Origin: Micropterix aruncella
Taxonomy: Eukaryota; Arthropoda; Insecta; Lepidoptera; Micropterigidae
Direction: 5' to 3'
NCBI GenBank assembly: GCA_944548615.1
Contig: OX155955.1
Span: 3,374,279 to 3,438,278, forward strand
DNA length: 64,000 nucleotides
A program made the position numbers and the translations under genes. The notes beneath the pieces are model-generated. The model did no database searches, was not told where the DNA came from, and saw only the letters and a program-made list of their open reading frames with translations. Of the stretch, positions 11,560-21,554 are shown in pieces (the stretch's first letter is position 1; each line of letters begins with the position of its first letter).

Positions 11560-12020
11560 TATTATAACTCCTCTCTGCCCATACCCGCCATGTGTGTTTA
11601 TTTTTCAAAAAAAAAAATGATATGATTTAGTGGAAACATGTAATTGGCTTTGTTTTAGAAATCTAACAAGTTTGTATCGAATGTATTGAAAAAGCTGTAT
11701 GTTTCCTTAATAATAATTAAAGAAATATCAAAATCCACGACAAAAAAAAAACAAGAAAAAAAATTATAGAATAGAAAGAAAACTCAATTGAATAATCTTT
11801 AAAAAATGAAAATAACAATAATCAAAGAAAAAAATATAAAAATAGAAGCAATATTCCTAAACCATGTTACAAAATTAATAAATTAATTTTGTATAAAATA
11901 AAATGTTTGAAATAAGGGTAAAATAAAAAGTCTAAAAAATAAAACAGATTTAAGTAGTCGATTGTGAATACAAAATTTTAAAAGTTTGCGCCATATAAAC
12001 ATTTTTCTAACAATATGGAT
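11560..12020 (-). mobile_element. LINE 3' UTR fragment, same family as 24563-25480
   Basis: The stretch from 'caaagaaaaaaatataaaaa' to 'gccatataaacatttttc' aligns by eye with 24830-25040, the 3' region of the minus-strand LINE there. The same ordered blocks are 'aagcaat-attcctaaa', 'aaaataaaatg' and 'gattgtgaata-caa'. No ORF remains. Confidence 0.7.
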
Positions 12021-12059
12021 GGCATAACATAATATTAAAGATTTTCACTGTAAAACCGA

Positions 12060-12320
12060 TCGCAACCTACTTGCTAAAATTAGACCGGTCTGAGCAACGC
12101 AATGGCAGCTAACGGTTCCTTGTAGCTAACGGAACCTGGTCGTTATCTTGGGTCCGATCAACTCATGGCTAACTGCCATCCGGTAGTCTCCTAGAAGATG
12201 TTCGAACCTGGAAAGGCCTCTGTTCCCTTGTTACGGCTGTGTCGTAGATATAAAATCGGATCCTTTGGGGGATGTCCTTCAGGCGCTGCTTGGCGGATCG
12301 CGCATTGTGCTGCGTTAGCC
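12060..12320 (+). repeat. Diverged GCR element 5' fragment
   Basis: Contains 'ctcatggctaactgccatcc', 'ggcgctgcttggcggatcgcgcattgtgctgcg' spacing and tail similar to the 5' part of GCR and to 52140-52290. Old and truncated. Confidence 0.45.
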
Positions 12321-12829
12321 TATCGACTAAAATGTATTTCAATTTGACTAAAATGTATTGACAATTTATATTATTAGGCAGGCACATATTAATTATACCT
12401 TGACTATTTTTATTTACAATATAATCACTAAGACATTTTATTTAACTTTTTGACAACCGTCACATTTTTTTTGTTATTTTTGACATTACATTAATAATTT
12501 TATACTAAAAAAAACTTATTTTTATCGGTATTTTAAAGAATTAATTACTCTGTGTTTTTTATTTGTTAAACTAAATGGTGAGACTCGATTTAATTCTACA
12601 ATAATACCTTCTGTATTCTTACGAGTAACCTTTTATGTTTTGATTCAATGATATCACGGCCAAATGTAAATTTAATACAACTGTCTATACAACTATGTAC
12701 CTATTAGTTTTTAGGACAATAAATTATTTGATTTCATTTGATTTGATTTGACTGTGTACTCCGGCAAGTAAGCGGGCGAAGGTGAAAGTGGGGGGTGGGG
12801 GGGGCGATCTGGAAATGGTCTTATACGTT
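12321..12829. other. AT-rich; probable LINE 3' end at 12650-12752
   Basis: Mostly unassigned. 12660-12752 ends in 'aggacaataaattatttgat' followed by 'ttcatttgatttgatttgac'. This looks like a LINE 3' end with a (TTTGA)n terminal repeat on the + strand. Confidence 0.4.
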
Positions 12830-13180
12830 TCTAGAAAGCGAGGGTGTTTGACCTGATGTCAGCTACTCTTGAAACGACTCGTTGGCTACTTGATCCCGTG
12901 TGAAAACGGGAAAAGGCGCCATGGTCTGTCATAAATTCGAATTGAATTACCGCTTACACCAGGTAGTGGCCACGCAAGCAACTTCGAACCTGCTAACAGA
13001 CTGGAGGACCGAGAAATCCGGCTAAATCTGGTAGTTACTGCCTGAGGCTGCCCGCTAGGTTCACTTCTCAGTGCCACTCGGTAAGGTGTTGGGTTTCTAC
13101 GGGCATGTTGGTGTAGTTAGACCGTGGACTGTGCCTTTCCTCTCAAAGTCTCTGCGTTCACCCCACGGTTGAAATAATAA
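12830..13180 (+). repeat. Diverged GCR element copy (older subfamily)
   Basis: Ordered GCR blocks: 'tcttgaaacgactcgttggc', 'cgccatggtctg', 'cacgcaagcaacttcgaacc', 'gagaaatccggctaaatctggtagt', 'ggtaaggtgttgg' and 'gaccgtggactgtg'. Both termini are absent. Confidence 0.75.
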
Positions 13181-13369
13181 GGTAATAGTTTAAAAATAAT
13201 AGTAGTAGTAACTATTCGTCGGTTGTGTGAATTCGGTTAGGGGCGACATAACGGTCAACTTCATTAAGCTGCTTCAAAATTCAATATAAGCAAATGCTTA
13301 TATTTGACGGTCGAGAACTGTGAGGATATTTCCTAAAAATAAGGTAAGCTGATATGAGGATCTGAGGAT

Positions 13370-13595
13370 AGCTGCTTTTGGGCCACATTTTTTTCTCGCT
13401 CGATATACTCCTCTTCTGTTTGGCATTCAGTCGTGAACACTTCAAAAAACTAGGGATATTTACCGTATATGCAATTTTTGCTCAAGAAGCTCTTTGCGAA
13501 TTCTATTGCAATAAAATCTACGAGGAAGTACATCGGCATGAGTGTATCTACTTAAAATCGCCACTGTCCGCGATAAATTCGAACTGAATTACCAC
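13370..13595 (+). mobile_element. LINE RT C-terminal fragment
   Basis: The frame 13378-13584 includes 'FKKLGIFTVYAIFAQEALCEFYCNK'-type sequence. It parallels 'FRELKIPTIYAILIHESLCEFYKNK' in the minus-strand LINE at 24563-25480. About 60 codons remain, with no 5' or 3' ends. Confidence 0.65.
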
Positions 13596-14021
13596 AAAAA
13601 CTAACAAGAGTTATCAACTATAACAGGCGAACCCGTACCTTCGGAATTTTCACATCTCACGTGAGGTGAGCGTAGATGACTTAGAGACAATACATATCTC
13701 CCGTCTAGCTAAGCCAACGTTCCCGACAGAGGCCAACGCCTTACGGCGAGGCACCGAGAAAGATAACCAGCGGGCAGCCCCGCACCTTCTCTACCAGTTT
13801 TGGAAGGATATCTCCGTCTGGAATTATCTCCCGACTGGTTACGGATCCGAAGTCGCTTTCGCGATCTCTAACTGTCGTATGTTCAGCGGTGATTCGTTTT
13901 GAATCTATCGCGGGCCAATGGCATCATTTGCCGGCTCTGAATTCAGGATTAGGTGGCCAAATGGTCCTTTCAATATTGGTTGACGACAGGTCAACATCCA
14001 TCCCCGCTGCTTAGGAGACAG

Positions 14022-15006
14022 CTTGGGGAGTTAATGGGTCCTTGCTGAGTTGGCCACGAAGACCCATTCTGTTCAGGGTTGGTCACGCTCACGGGTCAAC
14101 ATTTTTTAAAAAAAATTTATTCATAGAAAAAGATACATTTTTTAAAAATATTACGATCTTGCCAAACTGGTATACAGTTTGTTGGCGAGACAAACTCTTA
14201 TTTTTCTAGTCTTACACTTCTAATTTTGTGATCAAAAAGACATTATTAAAATATAAAAACAATGCACAGCAGTATTACTACTGGTCTTACTAGAGGCTTA
14301 AATTAGGCCAGTATTATTACAAGCTTAAAAACTAGAAACGTATAACAAATTTACTTATTACCACTAATTTCACTATAAACATCCTATAAACTATCCTATA
14401 AACCACTATAAACCTATCCGACGGCCTCCACGCATGAATTGCGAGCCTGGGTAGGACTCTGGCCTTATAGTTAGTTTCCCTTGGGAATCAACCTTCTGGC
14501 GCTCCTGGACGGTCTGTGCACCGTGCGGCATAAGTTAATCGATTGCGCTCTCTGACTAACAGTCGGGGGAGTCTGGAAGCAGTACTATTTCCTACAGGGC
14601 GGGGGTGGTTGCGGACCTTACGGCGACTGCTCTTGAAACGACCATCGGCTATCCGATCCTGGGTGAACAGCCGGGCAAAGGACGCTGTAGTCCGCGATAG
14701 ATTCGGTATACACCGTTTCACCGCGTCGTAAGGGAGAGGACCACGCAAGCGCCCTCGAACTCGTAACCAATTGAGAGACTGGAGTAATCTGGTCGCAATT
14801 GGAAGTAAGGGCGTGAGTGTAAGCCCGCTGGGTAACACTCCTGGCTATCTCGCGATTAAGGTGTTGGCCTCTTGGGTTTGTGGCGGAGCTAGACGGTGGA
14901 CTGTTTTTGTCCTAAGTCTTCTGCGCTCACTCCAGGGAGATAGAACGTCTAATCGTTAAAACTTCCTGAGGTGACGGGCTCGCTTGCTGTAGTCAACAAC
15001 TCTAGT
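14022..15006 (+). repeat. Near-complete GCR element with 14-bp target duplication, itself hit by a LINE tail
   Basis: Runs from 'cttggggagttaatgggtcc' to 'gtcaacaactctagt' and lacks any long ORF. Excluding the insert at 14101-14412 it is about 670 bp. The exact 14-bp duplications at both sides define the ends. No poly(A) tail and no terminal inverted repeats were seen. A short 'cgggctcgcttg'-type hairpin lies near the right end ('cgggttcgcccg' in better copies). Confidence 0.85.
14101..14412 (-). mobile_element. LINE 3' UTR inserted in the GCR element
   Basis: Reverse complement of the 3' end of the LINE at 9230-10015. Shared blocks include 'gccaaactggtatacagttt', 'gttggcgagacaaactctta' and 'ttagaagtgtaagactag'. 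It sits between GCR bases '...cgggtcaac' and '...atccgacggcctcc', which are contiguous in other copies. Confidence 0.85.
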
Positions 15007-15221
15007 TGCTTAGGAGACAGTATATTTCCATAGATCCCAAACTACTTCAGCAATTAGTCAGAGTGCACAACCGATTGGCGTCGCCGAACGGTGCGCAAAC
15101 CGAACGTAGACTCTAAAGTCTTACTTGGGGTAGCCGTCGACACGGGTTGGACCGATCCGAGTACACAATGGATCTTGTGGCACAAGCTGCACGAAACCGT
15201 TCGCTACCAACTAAAACCAGA

Positions 15222-15300
15222 TAGAGGACGCGCAAGCGACTTCGAACCTGCGACAAGACTGGAGGACGGAGATATCAGGCCAATCTGATAGCAAGAGAGA
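15222..15300 (+). repeat. GCR element fragment
   Basis: Contains 'aggacgcgcaagcgacttcg', 'gactggaggacggagatatc' and 'aggccaatctgatagcaag', the central GCR block. Truncated at both sides. Confidence 0.65.
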
Positions 15301-15369
15301 CGCCGAAGAAAAGACGCAAGAGTAATTGAGTATTTTTTTGTTTCGCGTAATCATCTTCCTCATGTTCGA

Positions 15370-15600
15370 CTTACCTTAAAAAATGGATAAAATTGTAATT
15401 TTGCGCCGGTCCCATACCATTTTTAGACCTGAGAATTTCCAAATAAAGAAGTCGTTGAGTCCTGAACTATTTTTTATCCTGTATTGGCAAAAAAGTTGTA
15501 AATCTTGGCAATTTAGTCTTAGGGATTATGAACTTTGTGTTTTTTTTGGAATGGTACCCGAAATCGAGAAATACCAAAAGAGTGTACATTCATAGATATC
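15370..15600 (+). repeat. Interspersed repeat, inverted partner at 36840-36960
   Basis: Contains 'ccaaataaagaagtcgttga' then 'gtcctgaactattttttatc'. The reverse complement recurs near 36900 ('aaaaatagttcaggaccatg', 'aacttctttatttgtaaaac'). The 60-codon frame here is not a recognised protein. Confidence 0.5.
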
Positions 15601-15779
15601 TATAATATCTATGAGAGATCATATAAACCGTAACCCCCAAATTTATGTGGTTTGTAAGCAGGGTCTAAAAAGGATATGGAGTCTGAAATCAGTGGTCCAA
15701 AGAAGAAGACAGGAAGCTCTGTTCTCGTCTATTGCTATTAATCCAGGAGATCGTTTCGCGATCCTTTCGCTTGCTGGTG

Positions 15780-15949
15780 GTCTTCGCTATGCGAGACGTG
15801 CGCGTGGGCTTGGGCGGGGGGTTTGGGCGGTGGGTTTGGGCGGCGAGGGAAGAGGGGGCGGGGGGCGAACGGCGGCCGGGCGGGCGGCGAGCTCGTCGCG
15901 CGGCGCGGCGCCGCCAGTAGCGCGCGCGCAGCCGAGCGAGCGACGTGCG
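15780..15949 (+). promoter_or_regulatory. GC-rich island: putative promoter and 5' UTR of the thioredoxin-like gene
   Basis: Base composition changes abruptly from AT-rich to strongly GC- and CpG-rich at about 15780 and stays so until about 16290. Exon 1 lies in the middle of this block. No TATA box is evident. A CpG-rich TATA-less promoter is the simplest reading, but the transcription start cannot be fixed from sequence. Confidence 0.6.
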
Positions 15950-16172
15950 ATGGTCGCGCCGTCAGTCGCGCGCTTCCCGGCGCTGCCGGTGCTGCTGGTG
16001 CTGCTGGCGCTGGCCGCGGCGCCGGCGGCCCGCGCGGCCCGCCCGCCGCCCGCGCCGCCCGCGGCGCCCGCGCGCCCCGCCGCGCCGCACCGCGACCCCG
16101 TCATCGAGGAGGTCACCGCCAAGCAGCTGGAGCGCACGCTGGACGACAAGGACTTCGTGGCCGTGTACTGGT
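15950..16172 (+). CDS. Exon 1 of a secreted/ER thioredoxin-like (PDI-family) protein
   Basis: Encodes residues 1-74 plus the first base of codon 75. Residues 1-29 form a signal peptide: hydrophobic core 'LPVLLVLLALAAAPAA', predicted cleavage after 'ARA'. Residues 30-47 are a Pro/Ala-rich linker. Residues 51-74 ('VIEEVTAKQLERTLDD', then 'KDFVAVYW') are the opening strand and helix of a thioredoxin fold. The frame is open upstream to an ATG at 15611. The ATG at 15950 is preferred because it starts a clean signal peptide and has G at +4. The exon ends at a strong donor, 'gtaagt' (16173). Thiol-disulfide exchange in the secretory pathway is family knowledge. I recall long multi-thioredoxin insect proteins with this N-terminus, but the exact orthologue is not certain. 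Confidence 0.88.
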
Positions 16173-16304
16173 GTAAGTGCTATGAGCGATCCGAGGCCCG
16201 CAGCCGCCGCCGCCGCGCCGTCGCGAGCTGCCGTTATTTCGGGCGACCTCCTTCCACCGCGCGGGCGCCGCCGCACAGTGTTTCGTTTCAAAAAAGCCAC
16301 ACGT

Positions 16305-16605
16305 TCAAAATCCCAATCTGACCAAGCCATCCTGCTATGGTAATGAATATAATATACCGCCAGCCATGGCCGGATCAAAGTGTGCAGTAAACCTAAACTG
16401 CAACAATTTGGTAATCCCCCCTTTCCCCTACCCCCACTGCCCATGTCCATGGTCAAAATCCTAGTCTGACCAAGCCATCCTGCAATGGTAATGAATAGAC
16501 CATACCGCCAGCCAGTACCGTATGAAAATGTGCGGTAGCCCTAAACTGCAACAATTTGATATCCCCCCCCCCCACCCCCACTTCTTATGTCCATGGTCAA
16601 AATCA
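16305..16605. repeat. 148-bp tandem repeat, two units, with C-tracts
   Basis: 'tctgaccaagccatcctgc' occurs at 16317 and 16465. Each unit continues through 'ggtaatgaata', 'accgccagcc', 'ctaaactgcaacaatttg' and a C-rich tract to 'catgtccatggtcaaaatc'. A third diverged unit lies at 16965-17075. It is 130 bp inside the donor site of intron 1. Confidence 0.85.
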
Positions 16606-16772
16606 ATACAATACAATATACAACACAATTTAGTTTTATTCCAGTAGGTAAGAATTCCTACACTTGGATGAGTCATCGTGTCTAACGTTCTAAGTAATGT
16701 ATTAATTAGGGAATATTAACTATCGTAATAGTTGTGATTATTTAAATAAATTTTAATAATTTATAATGGGTT
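16604..16772 (+). repeat. Repeat copy, inverted partner near the 3' end of intron 1
   Basis: The stretch from 'caatacaatacaatata' through 'ccagtaggtaagaattccta' and 'gggaatattaactatcgta' is complementary to 62070-62209. It begins 431 bp after the donor splice site. Confidence 0.75.
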
Positions 16773-17082
16773 TGAAAATCATTCATAATTAAAAAATAAT
16801 TTAATAATGTAAATTGCTGATTTCTATAGCCATAACTATCAAATTAATAATGTGAGACAAGAGCATAATGTCTATAGACATAATTGTTAAAGTAATAATG
16901 TGAGCATAATGAGCCATAACTATTAAAGTAATAATGTGATAGTCATGAAAATAGATGATAGCAATGCTAATGCATAAACCATACCACCAGAAAGGGCCGT
17001 ATCGAAGTGTGCGGGAGCCCTAAACTGCAACAATTTTGTATACCCCCCCCCCCCCTATCACTCATGTCCATCATTATCAGCT
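16773..17082. repeat. AT-rich short repeats plus a third unit of the C-tract repeat
   Basis: 16850-16945 has reiterated 'aagtaataatgtgagcataatg'-like motifs. 16965-17075 is the third unit of the repeat at 16305-16605 ('ctaaactgcaacaattttgta' then a C run). Confidence 0.6.
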
Positions 17083-17330
17083 AATAGACGTCCACTGTTG
17101 GAGATAGGCCTCCCCCACAGAATGCCATGACAAACGGTCTTGAGCCGCTTCCTACTTCCTGCAACTATGGCAATGTCATCCGTCTATCTTGTGGGGTAAG
17201 GGTCCTACGCCGCGTCTGCCGGTTCGTGGTCGCCATTTGAGAACCTTTTTTCCCAAACGATTGTCGGTTCTGCGAGCTATATGTTCTGCCCATCGCGATT
17301 TCAAGTCACTGATTTTTTGAGGATAATTGC
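17083..17330 (-). mobile_element. RTE-type LINE ORF2 C-terminal fragment
   Basis: The minus strand encodes 'WAEHIARRTDNRLGKKVLKW' then 'RPRTGRR' and, at the end, a 'QQWT-S-G'-like tail ('agacgtccactgttggagataggcc' on the + strand). I recall this as the highly abundant 3' end of lepidopteran RTE elements. It has frameshifts and only about 75 codons remain. Confidence 0.75.
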
Positions 17331-17689
17331 TGCTATTCTGTAACATAAACAGGCGAATTGCTCTTTTGGATTCTCAATATCCCCTAAACCAATGCACATA
17401 TGTATGATGGATTCTGTCTCTACATGGAGCCCGTCTCGGATCCAAGCAATAATAATAAATAAATACAAATGGAGCTATCATAGAAATCCCCGGCAGGAGT
17501 CGAGTCTATCAACATATTATTATAACACCTCTGGGGGAGGAACAGTGGACTCCGGACTAATGACCGGCTGTGGGAGGTTTATTATAGCTGTATTGCCGCT
17601 TGCGATCGTATACCTCACCCCCGCAATTAATCTACTCGCCCCTCCAAGTCATAAGATATGAGATGCGGAATTCGCAGTTTTAGATTTTT
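17331..17689. other. Unassigned
   Basis: Includes an open frame at 17392-17658 with no recognisable motif. No gene is supported. Confidence 0.4.
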
Positions 17690-18290
17690 TCCTAGGATTG
17701 AGTTGATTATTTTAAGAAAGGAGAGATGCGAGAGTGCTGGGGTTTGCTCTACAGAATCTTGGAGGGGGGCGCTCCAAGCTAGCTCATAAGCAGATTCAAT
17801 GCTCTATCAGCTCACGGCGCCCTCTGAGATCTGAAGATGACCTACTGCTCTCGATCCCTGGTCACGGTAGGAATTTTTTACACGCACTTCTTCTCTGTAC
17901 ATGGAGGCCGTCTCTCAAATGCTTTACCCACACATGTGAGGGCAGCACCGAGTCTGTATTCCTTTAAACGCAGGCTCAAAGAACACTCTAACATGCGCTC
18001 ATAAATTTTCCTCGACCCCTCCCCTCCCCCTTCCCTGCGTCATTGCTCACCCATAGGTTCATTGCTTTTTGTTTTTTTTTAAATTTATGATGTGTCATTT
18101 TCTGCAGGATTTTAATTTTAGATACATTTCATGCCAGCTGCCTTTATAAGAAATTTAAACAATAAATTTCATTTTCACAGCAAAACATATTTTATCATTA
18201 GGTTAAGGTTAGCTGTAAGATATTGTTTCAATGCAATAAGCTTGCCGCTTTAGCAAATAAAGCGTTTAATTATTATTATTATTATATAAG
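17690..18290 (+). mobile_element. CR1/L2-like LINE 3' end with (ATT)n tail
   Basis: Collinear with the minus-strand LINE at 52640-53990. Shared blocks include 'aaggagagat-cgagagt', 'cgccctctgagatctgaaga' and 'ctactgctc-cgatccct'. The encoded 'RRPLRSEDDLLLSIPGH' corresponds to 'WRPLRSEDNLLLTIPIH' there. The element ends 'gcaaataaagcgtttaatta' plus '(tta)n' at 18260-18288. A third copy is at 44535-44942. About 200 codons of 3' sequence are present, with frameshifts. Confidence 0.82.
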
Positions 18291-19235
18291 ACGCTTGAAA
18301 GTTTACAACTTAAAGTGTTCACCTCGTACGGTTGAAGTTGTTTGTATACTTGTTCGTGCTTTGACATTGAAAATATTAATCGTGTATACACATGCATATA
18401 TTGATCATAAATCTTGCGCTGTTTTCTTGTTTTCTTTTCGATGTGGTCGTAGATTTCGCATTCCTTCGGCACTAGACATTTTGTAGACTTTCGATGCGAT
18501 ATTTTCTCTGACGTGTGGTTTATTATAATTCTAAACACATTTATGAGTCATTAATTATTTACGAGTCTTTAATTATTTTGTGATTTTCAATTTAATATCA
18601 ATTTTGTTATTATATTCCGGCAACTAAATATGTTATTCCAGTTTAAGTTATAAAAGTGCACCGGGAGCTCTTTACACGTCACCAGACGTCCTAGCTGGAC
18701 GCGTTTCCGCGTTATACTAAACTAAAATTCTACACTAAACTTTTTCGTGACTATCACGCGCAGGCATCTACACCCGCGCCATAACATCACAGGAAACCAC
18801 ACCTGCGCTACAAATGCGTACTAACATGGTATATTCGTTGTAGCCTTAATCATTGCTCACGCATTAACAGTCACTTAGGCGCTCTTGCAAACTTCAATAT
18901 CGCCAAAAACAAAAGTTCAATCATTGATTATCGTGTTGCAATCGTAGGGCAATCCCGAACGTTCGTGTCCCCTCTGTAACTAGTTTGAAGTTACCGAAGT
19001 TACTCATATTTGTTGATATTGACTGTATGAATACTATGTATGAATTCGCTAATCCATAAAATCTGCTTATTCTATAACACTAGCCAACAAAATTAAACTT
19101 TTTTCTGTAACATTGACGAAAACAGTTGATATTTATGTTTTTAAGGGTGCTAAACACGGAAATGATAATGAAAATGCAATTTCATCTCTTGTTTTCTAGT
19201 TACTAAAGTTACTCAGAATTGCCCTTAAAAGCTCT
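18291..19235. other. Unassigned
   Basis: No recognisable gene. 18660-18830 is moderately GC-rich, with several 'cgcgcc'/'cgttataacgc'-like words, but gives no family match. Confidence 0.45.
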
Positions 19236-19288
19236 CCATGTATTTATCTTGTAGTTCTCCCTTGGAGAACTACAAGATAAATACATGG
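19236..19288. repeat. Perfect palindrome, 25-bp arms, 3-bp loop
   Basis: 19236-19260 is the exact reverse complement of 19264-19288 (loop 'ctt'). It abuts the end of the minus-strand reading frame at 19289 and resembles the terminal hairpin of an element. Confidence 0.88.
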
Positions 19289-19606
19289 TCACTGATGGCG
19301 CAATTGCTTTGACTGCCTTTTGCTTTTTGTTGCTGGTGATTCCCTGATGAGCGTCCAGCAATAATCTGCTAACATTGATTCACTCCACTTTCCCTGGCAT
19401 TGTTCTTCTATGTCCGAAATTTCTTGGTGGAAGCGATCGTTATGTTCGTCGCTAACAGCACCATAGTTTTCGGGGAAGAAGTTTAAGTGTGAATGTAAGA
19501 AGTGTAACTTCTTGATACACCCCAGTCTATCGTAGCACTGCAGAAGATTTTCCACAAGACCCTTATAGTTTTCTGCCTTAAGATATCCAAGGAAGTTTTC
19601 GGACAC
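19289..19606 (-). pseudogene. C-terminal fragment of a multicopy arthropod protein of unknown function
   Basis: The 105-codon frame contains 'LHFLHSHLNFFPENYGAVSD', 'EHNDRFHQEIS', 'YQGKW'-like 'CQGKWSESML' and 'ADYCWTL'. From memory, this motif string is frequent in predicted proteins of aphids, spiders and other arthropods, often in very many copies, which suggests a mobile or expanded family. The function is unknown to me. The N-terminal part is missing here; a fragment matching the N-terminal part of the same kind of protein lies at 32686-33100. A 25-bp palindrome borders its stop side. Confidence 0.7.
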
Positions 19607-20030
19607 TTGAATAAACTACAGCTAAATAGGGATTATCATGGCCATTTACGTGATCAACTTGGTCGATTTAGTACAGAATAACTGAATTTGTTCTTGTTAC
19701 ATTTTCACTCTTGGCTAGTATAATTACGCGTATTTAAACCGCCTAATAAGACAGTCGTGATGGTCTTCGTCTGATATTGGACACAACACCCGAAAATGTT
19801 CTGTCTATCCTCTTGGTTTCTCACTATTCTATCTTCTTTTAGGCAATTTTTTAAGTGCCATTAACTGGCTTAAAATTTTATACGTACACAATACAAGTCC
19901 ATCATATAGACAGCTGCTCCGAATTTATTATATAAATTGTTATCAATAACTATAACAAATGCTATCAGAATATGGTATGAAATGAAACGATTTGCTAGGG
20001 CACGGTAGACATTTCAGAGGGATTTTTTAT
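19607..20030. other. Unassigned
   Basis: No gene or repeat recognised. It may contain decayed upstream coding sequence of the fragment at 19289-19606. Confidence 0.4.
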
Positions 20031-20068
20031 CTAACACGTTCCGAATTGCCAACCGTGCAGGATACCAT

Positions 20069-20522
20069 TGTCCAGGGTAGACTGAGTGTATATACAGATA
20101 AATGTATACAAGATAAATTGCCGAAACGTCGGGTGACGTCGTCTACCTGTTGTCCAGGGTGGCGTAGCTAGACTGTGGATTGTTTTTCGTCCCAAGTCTT
20201 CTGCGCTCACCTCACGTGAGACAGAACGATACATTTCGTTAAAACTTCCTGAGGTGGCGGGTTCACCCGTTATAGTTGACAGCTCTAGTTGTCCAGGGTA
20301 GACTGAGTGTCATATATACAAAATATATTGCCGAAACGTCGGGTGACGTCGTCTACCCGTTGTCCAGGGTGGCGCAGCTAGACTGTGGCTTGTTGTTCAT
20401 CCCAAGTCTTCTGCGCTCACCTCACTGGAGACAGAACGATAAATTTCGTTAAAGCTTTCTGGGGTGACGGGTTCGCCCATTGTAGTTGACAGCTCTTGTT
20501 GTCCAGGGTAGACTGAGTGTCT
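20069..20522. repeat. Chimeric ~217-bp tandem duplication (foldback half + GCR 3' end)
   Basis: 'ccagggtagactgagtgt' occurs three times, near 20072, 20291 and 20505. Between them are two units. Each contains 'ttgccgaaacgtcgggtgac' (the foldback family of 63210-63415), a 'ccgttgtccagggtggcg' junction, then the terminal ~130 bp of GCR ('gtagctagactgtgg' to 'gttgacagctct'). The duplicated unit therefore fuses parts of two repeat families. Confidence 0.8.
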
Positions 20523-20660
20523 ACCATGGACAATGGCGTTCCCAACATCGCAGATACGTCGGGTGATATTCCCCGCTGAGATTTCCCGCGGTAAATTCGT
20601 TTTATCCTATTTATAATTTCAAACAACCGATAGTCTTCGATTTGATATTAAAATTATTAT
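20523..20660. repeat. Right half of a 'cgtcgggtg' foldback element
   Basis: Contains 'cccaacatcgcagatacgtc', 'gcggtaaattcgttttatcc' and 'aaccgatagtcttcgatttg'. These match the arm and outer flank of the foldback at 63210-63415 ('aacatcgccgaaacttcggg', 'ataaaaacgaatttacc', 'gaaatcgaagactatcg'). Confidence 0.7.
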
Positions 20661-20697
20661 TACATAGACAAAAGAAAAACAACTTTATTAAAATACT

Positions 20698-21295
20698 AGC
20701 TGACCCGGCGAACTTCGTACCGCATAACAGTCAATGAAAGTCGTGTTACAGATTAGCTGAACTTAATTTATGATTTTATGAAAGTAATACAAAATAAATA
20801 TTAAGTTCACTACTTTATTAAGATAACACACAAGGAGAATATAAAAGTAAATAAAAATAAATATATCGATCACGTGTCAGCAAGACATGATTGAATTTAT
20901 TATTTATTATTTATCTATTTATTATTTATTATTTCTCTATTTACATATTGTGCAGCATGGGATGTTCTCAGTTTAATTCTCTTCATTGAAGCACCTTGTG
21001 ATATACGATATTTTTAGTTTTTTATCGGGCGCAAAAACAAATAAATCGGATGATTTGCCGACACGTGAACAGCCACGTACAATTGACTATGAGAAAAACA
21101 CGGATTTACATTTTGTATGGGATTTTTTTCTTATATTTTAATTTTTCGTCAATTTTCCAATTTTTGTTTTTAATAGTTATTCTGCTATTCTGGACGGAGA
21201 CAAATACAACAAATCAAAAACCATGAAAATCGGTACAACCGTTCTCGAGTTATGTGTTCGAACAAACCCGACTTTGTTTTATATATATAGATGTA
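20698..21295 (+). repeat. Interspersed repeat ('ctgacccggcgaacttcgtacc' family)
   Basis: Starts 'actagctgacccggcgaact' and ends 'gtgttcgaacaaacccgact' then 'ttgttttatatatatagatg'. The second half shares 'ggacggagacaaatacaaca' and 'atgaaaatcggt' with 58274-58740. A related element is at 39931-40709. This family is common in insects (memory). Non-coding. Confidence 0.75.
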
Positions 21296-21540
21296 TGACC
21301 ATACGGCTGGCTATTGTTCGATTCTATCCATTTTTTGTCCATATAAAACGCAACACTGTACGCCGTCGGCGTCGCGACGCCCGCGCCGTCCGCGCCCTAT
21401 CGATATAGCGGGACCGTCAATCTCAGGCCGACGGCGAATATCACTATAGCACACTGCCCCCAGTCCGTCGCGTATCAAGTGTCACACACCATGACTTGGC
21501 GCCAGGCACGATAAATGACGCCATTTCGTGTTGTCTAACA
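21296..21540. other. Unassigned GC-rich segment
   Basis: 21340-21540 is GC-rich ('cgccgtcggcgtcgcgacgc') and lies between two repeats. No coding or RNA gene signal was seen. Confidence 0.4.
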
Positions 21541-21554
21541 CCCGAATCTATAAA

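Larger units (their letters stand above)
13597..15100 (-). repeat. GCR element (minus) split by a nested plus-strand GCR element
   Basis: The outer minus copy occupies 13597-14021 and resumes at 15007-15100 with the expected next segment ('cagcaattagtcagagtgc', 'ccgaacggtgcgc'). The inner copy (14022-15006) carries a 14-bp direct duplication, 'tgcttaggagacag', at 14008-14021 and 15007-15020. The outer copy starts near 'acaagagttatcaactataac', equivalent to the 'aactagagctgtcaactac' end. Confidence 0.85.

Noticed and set aside
14488..14959. Open frames of 60-116 codons within GCR copies (similar frames at 42329-42709, 55621-55917)
   Set aside because: The frames are not shared consistently among copies, occur on both strands, and carry no motif. 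The family looks non-coding.
15611..15949. Possible upstream start at 15611 in the same frame as exon 1
   Set aside because: It would place more than 110 low-complexity residues before a clean signal peptide, and part of it lies in a dispersed repeat.
15787..16456. Several other long frames around exon 1, on both strands
   Set aside because: They are shadows of the GC-rich island. Only the frame starting at 15950 has a signal peptide and splices in phase into a thioredoxin domain.
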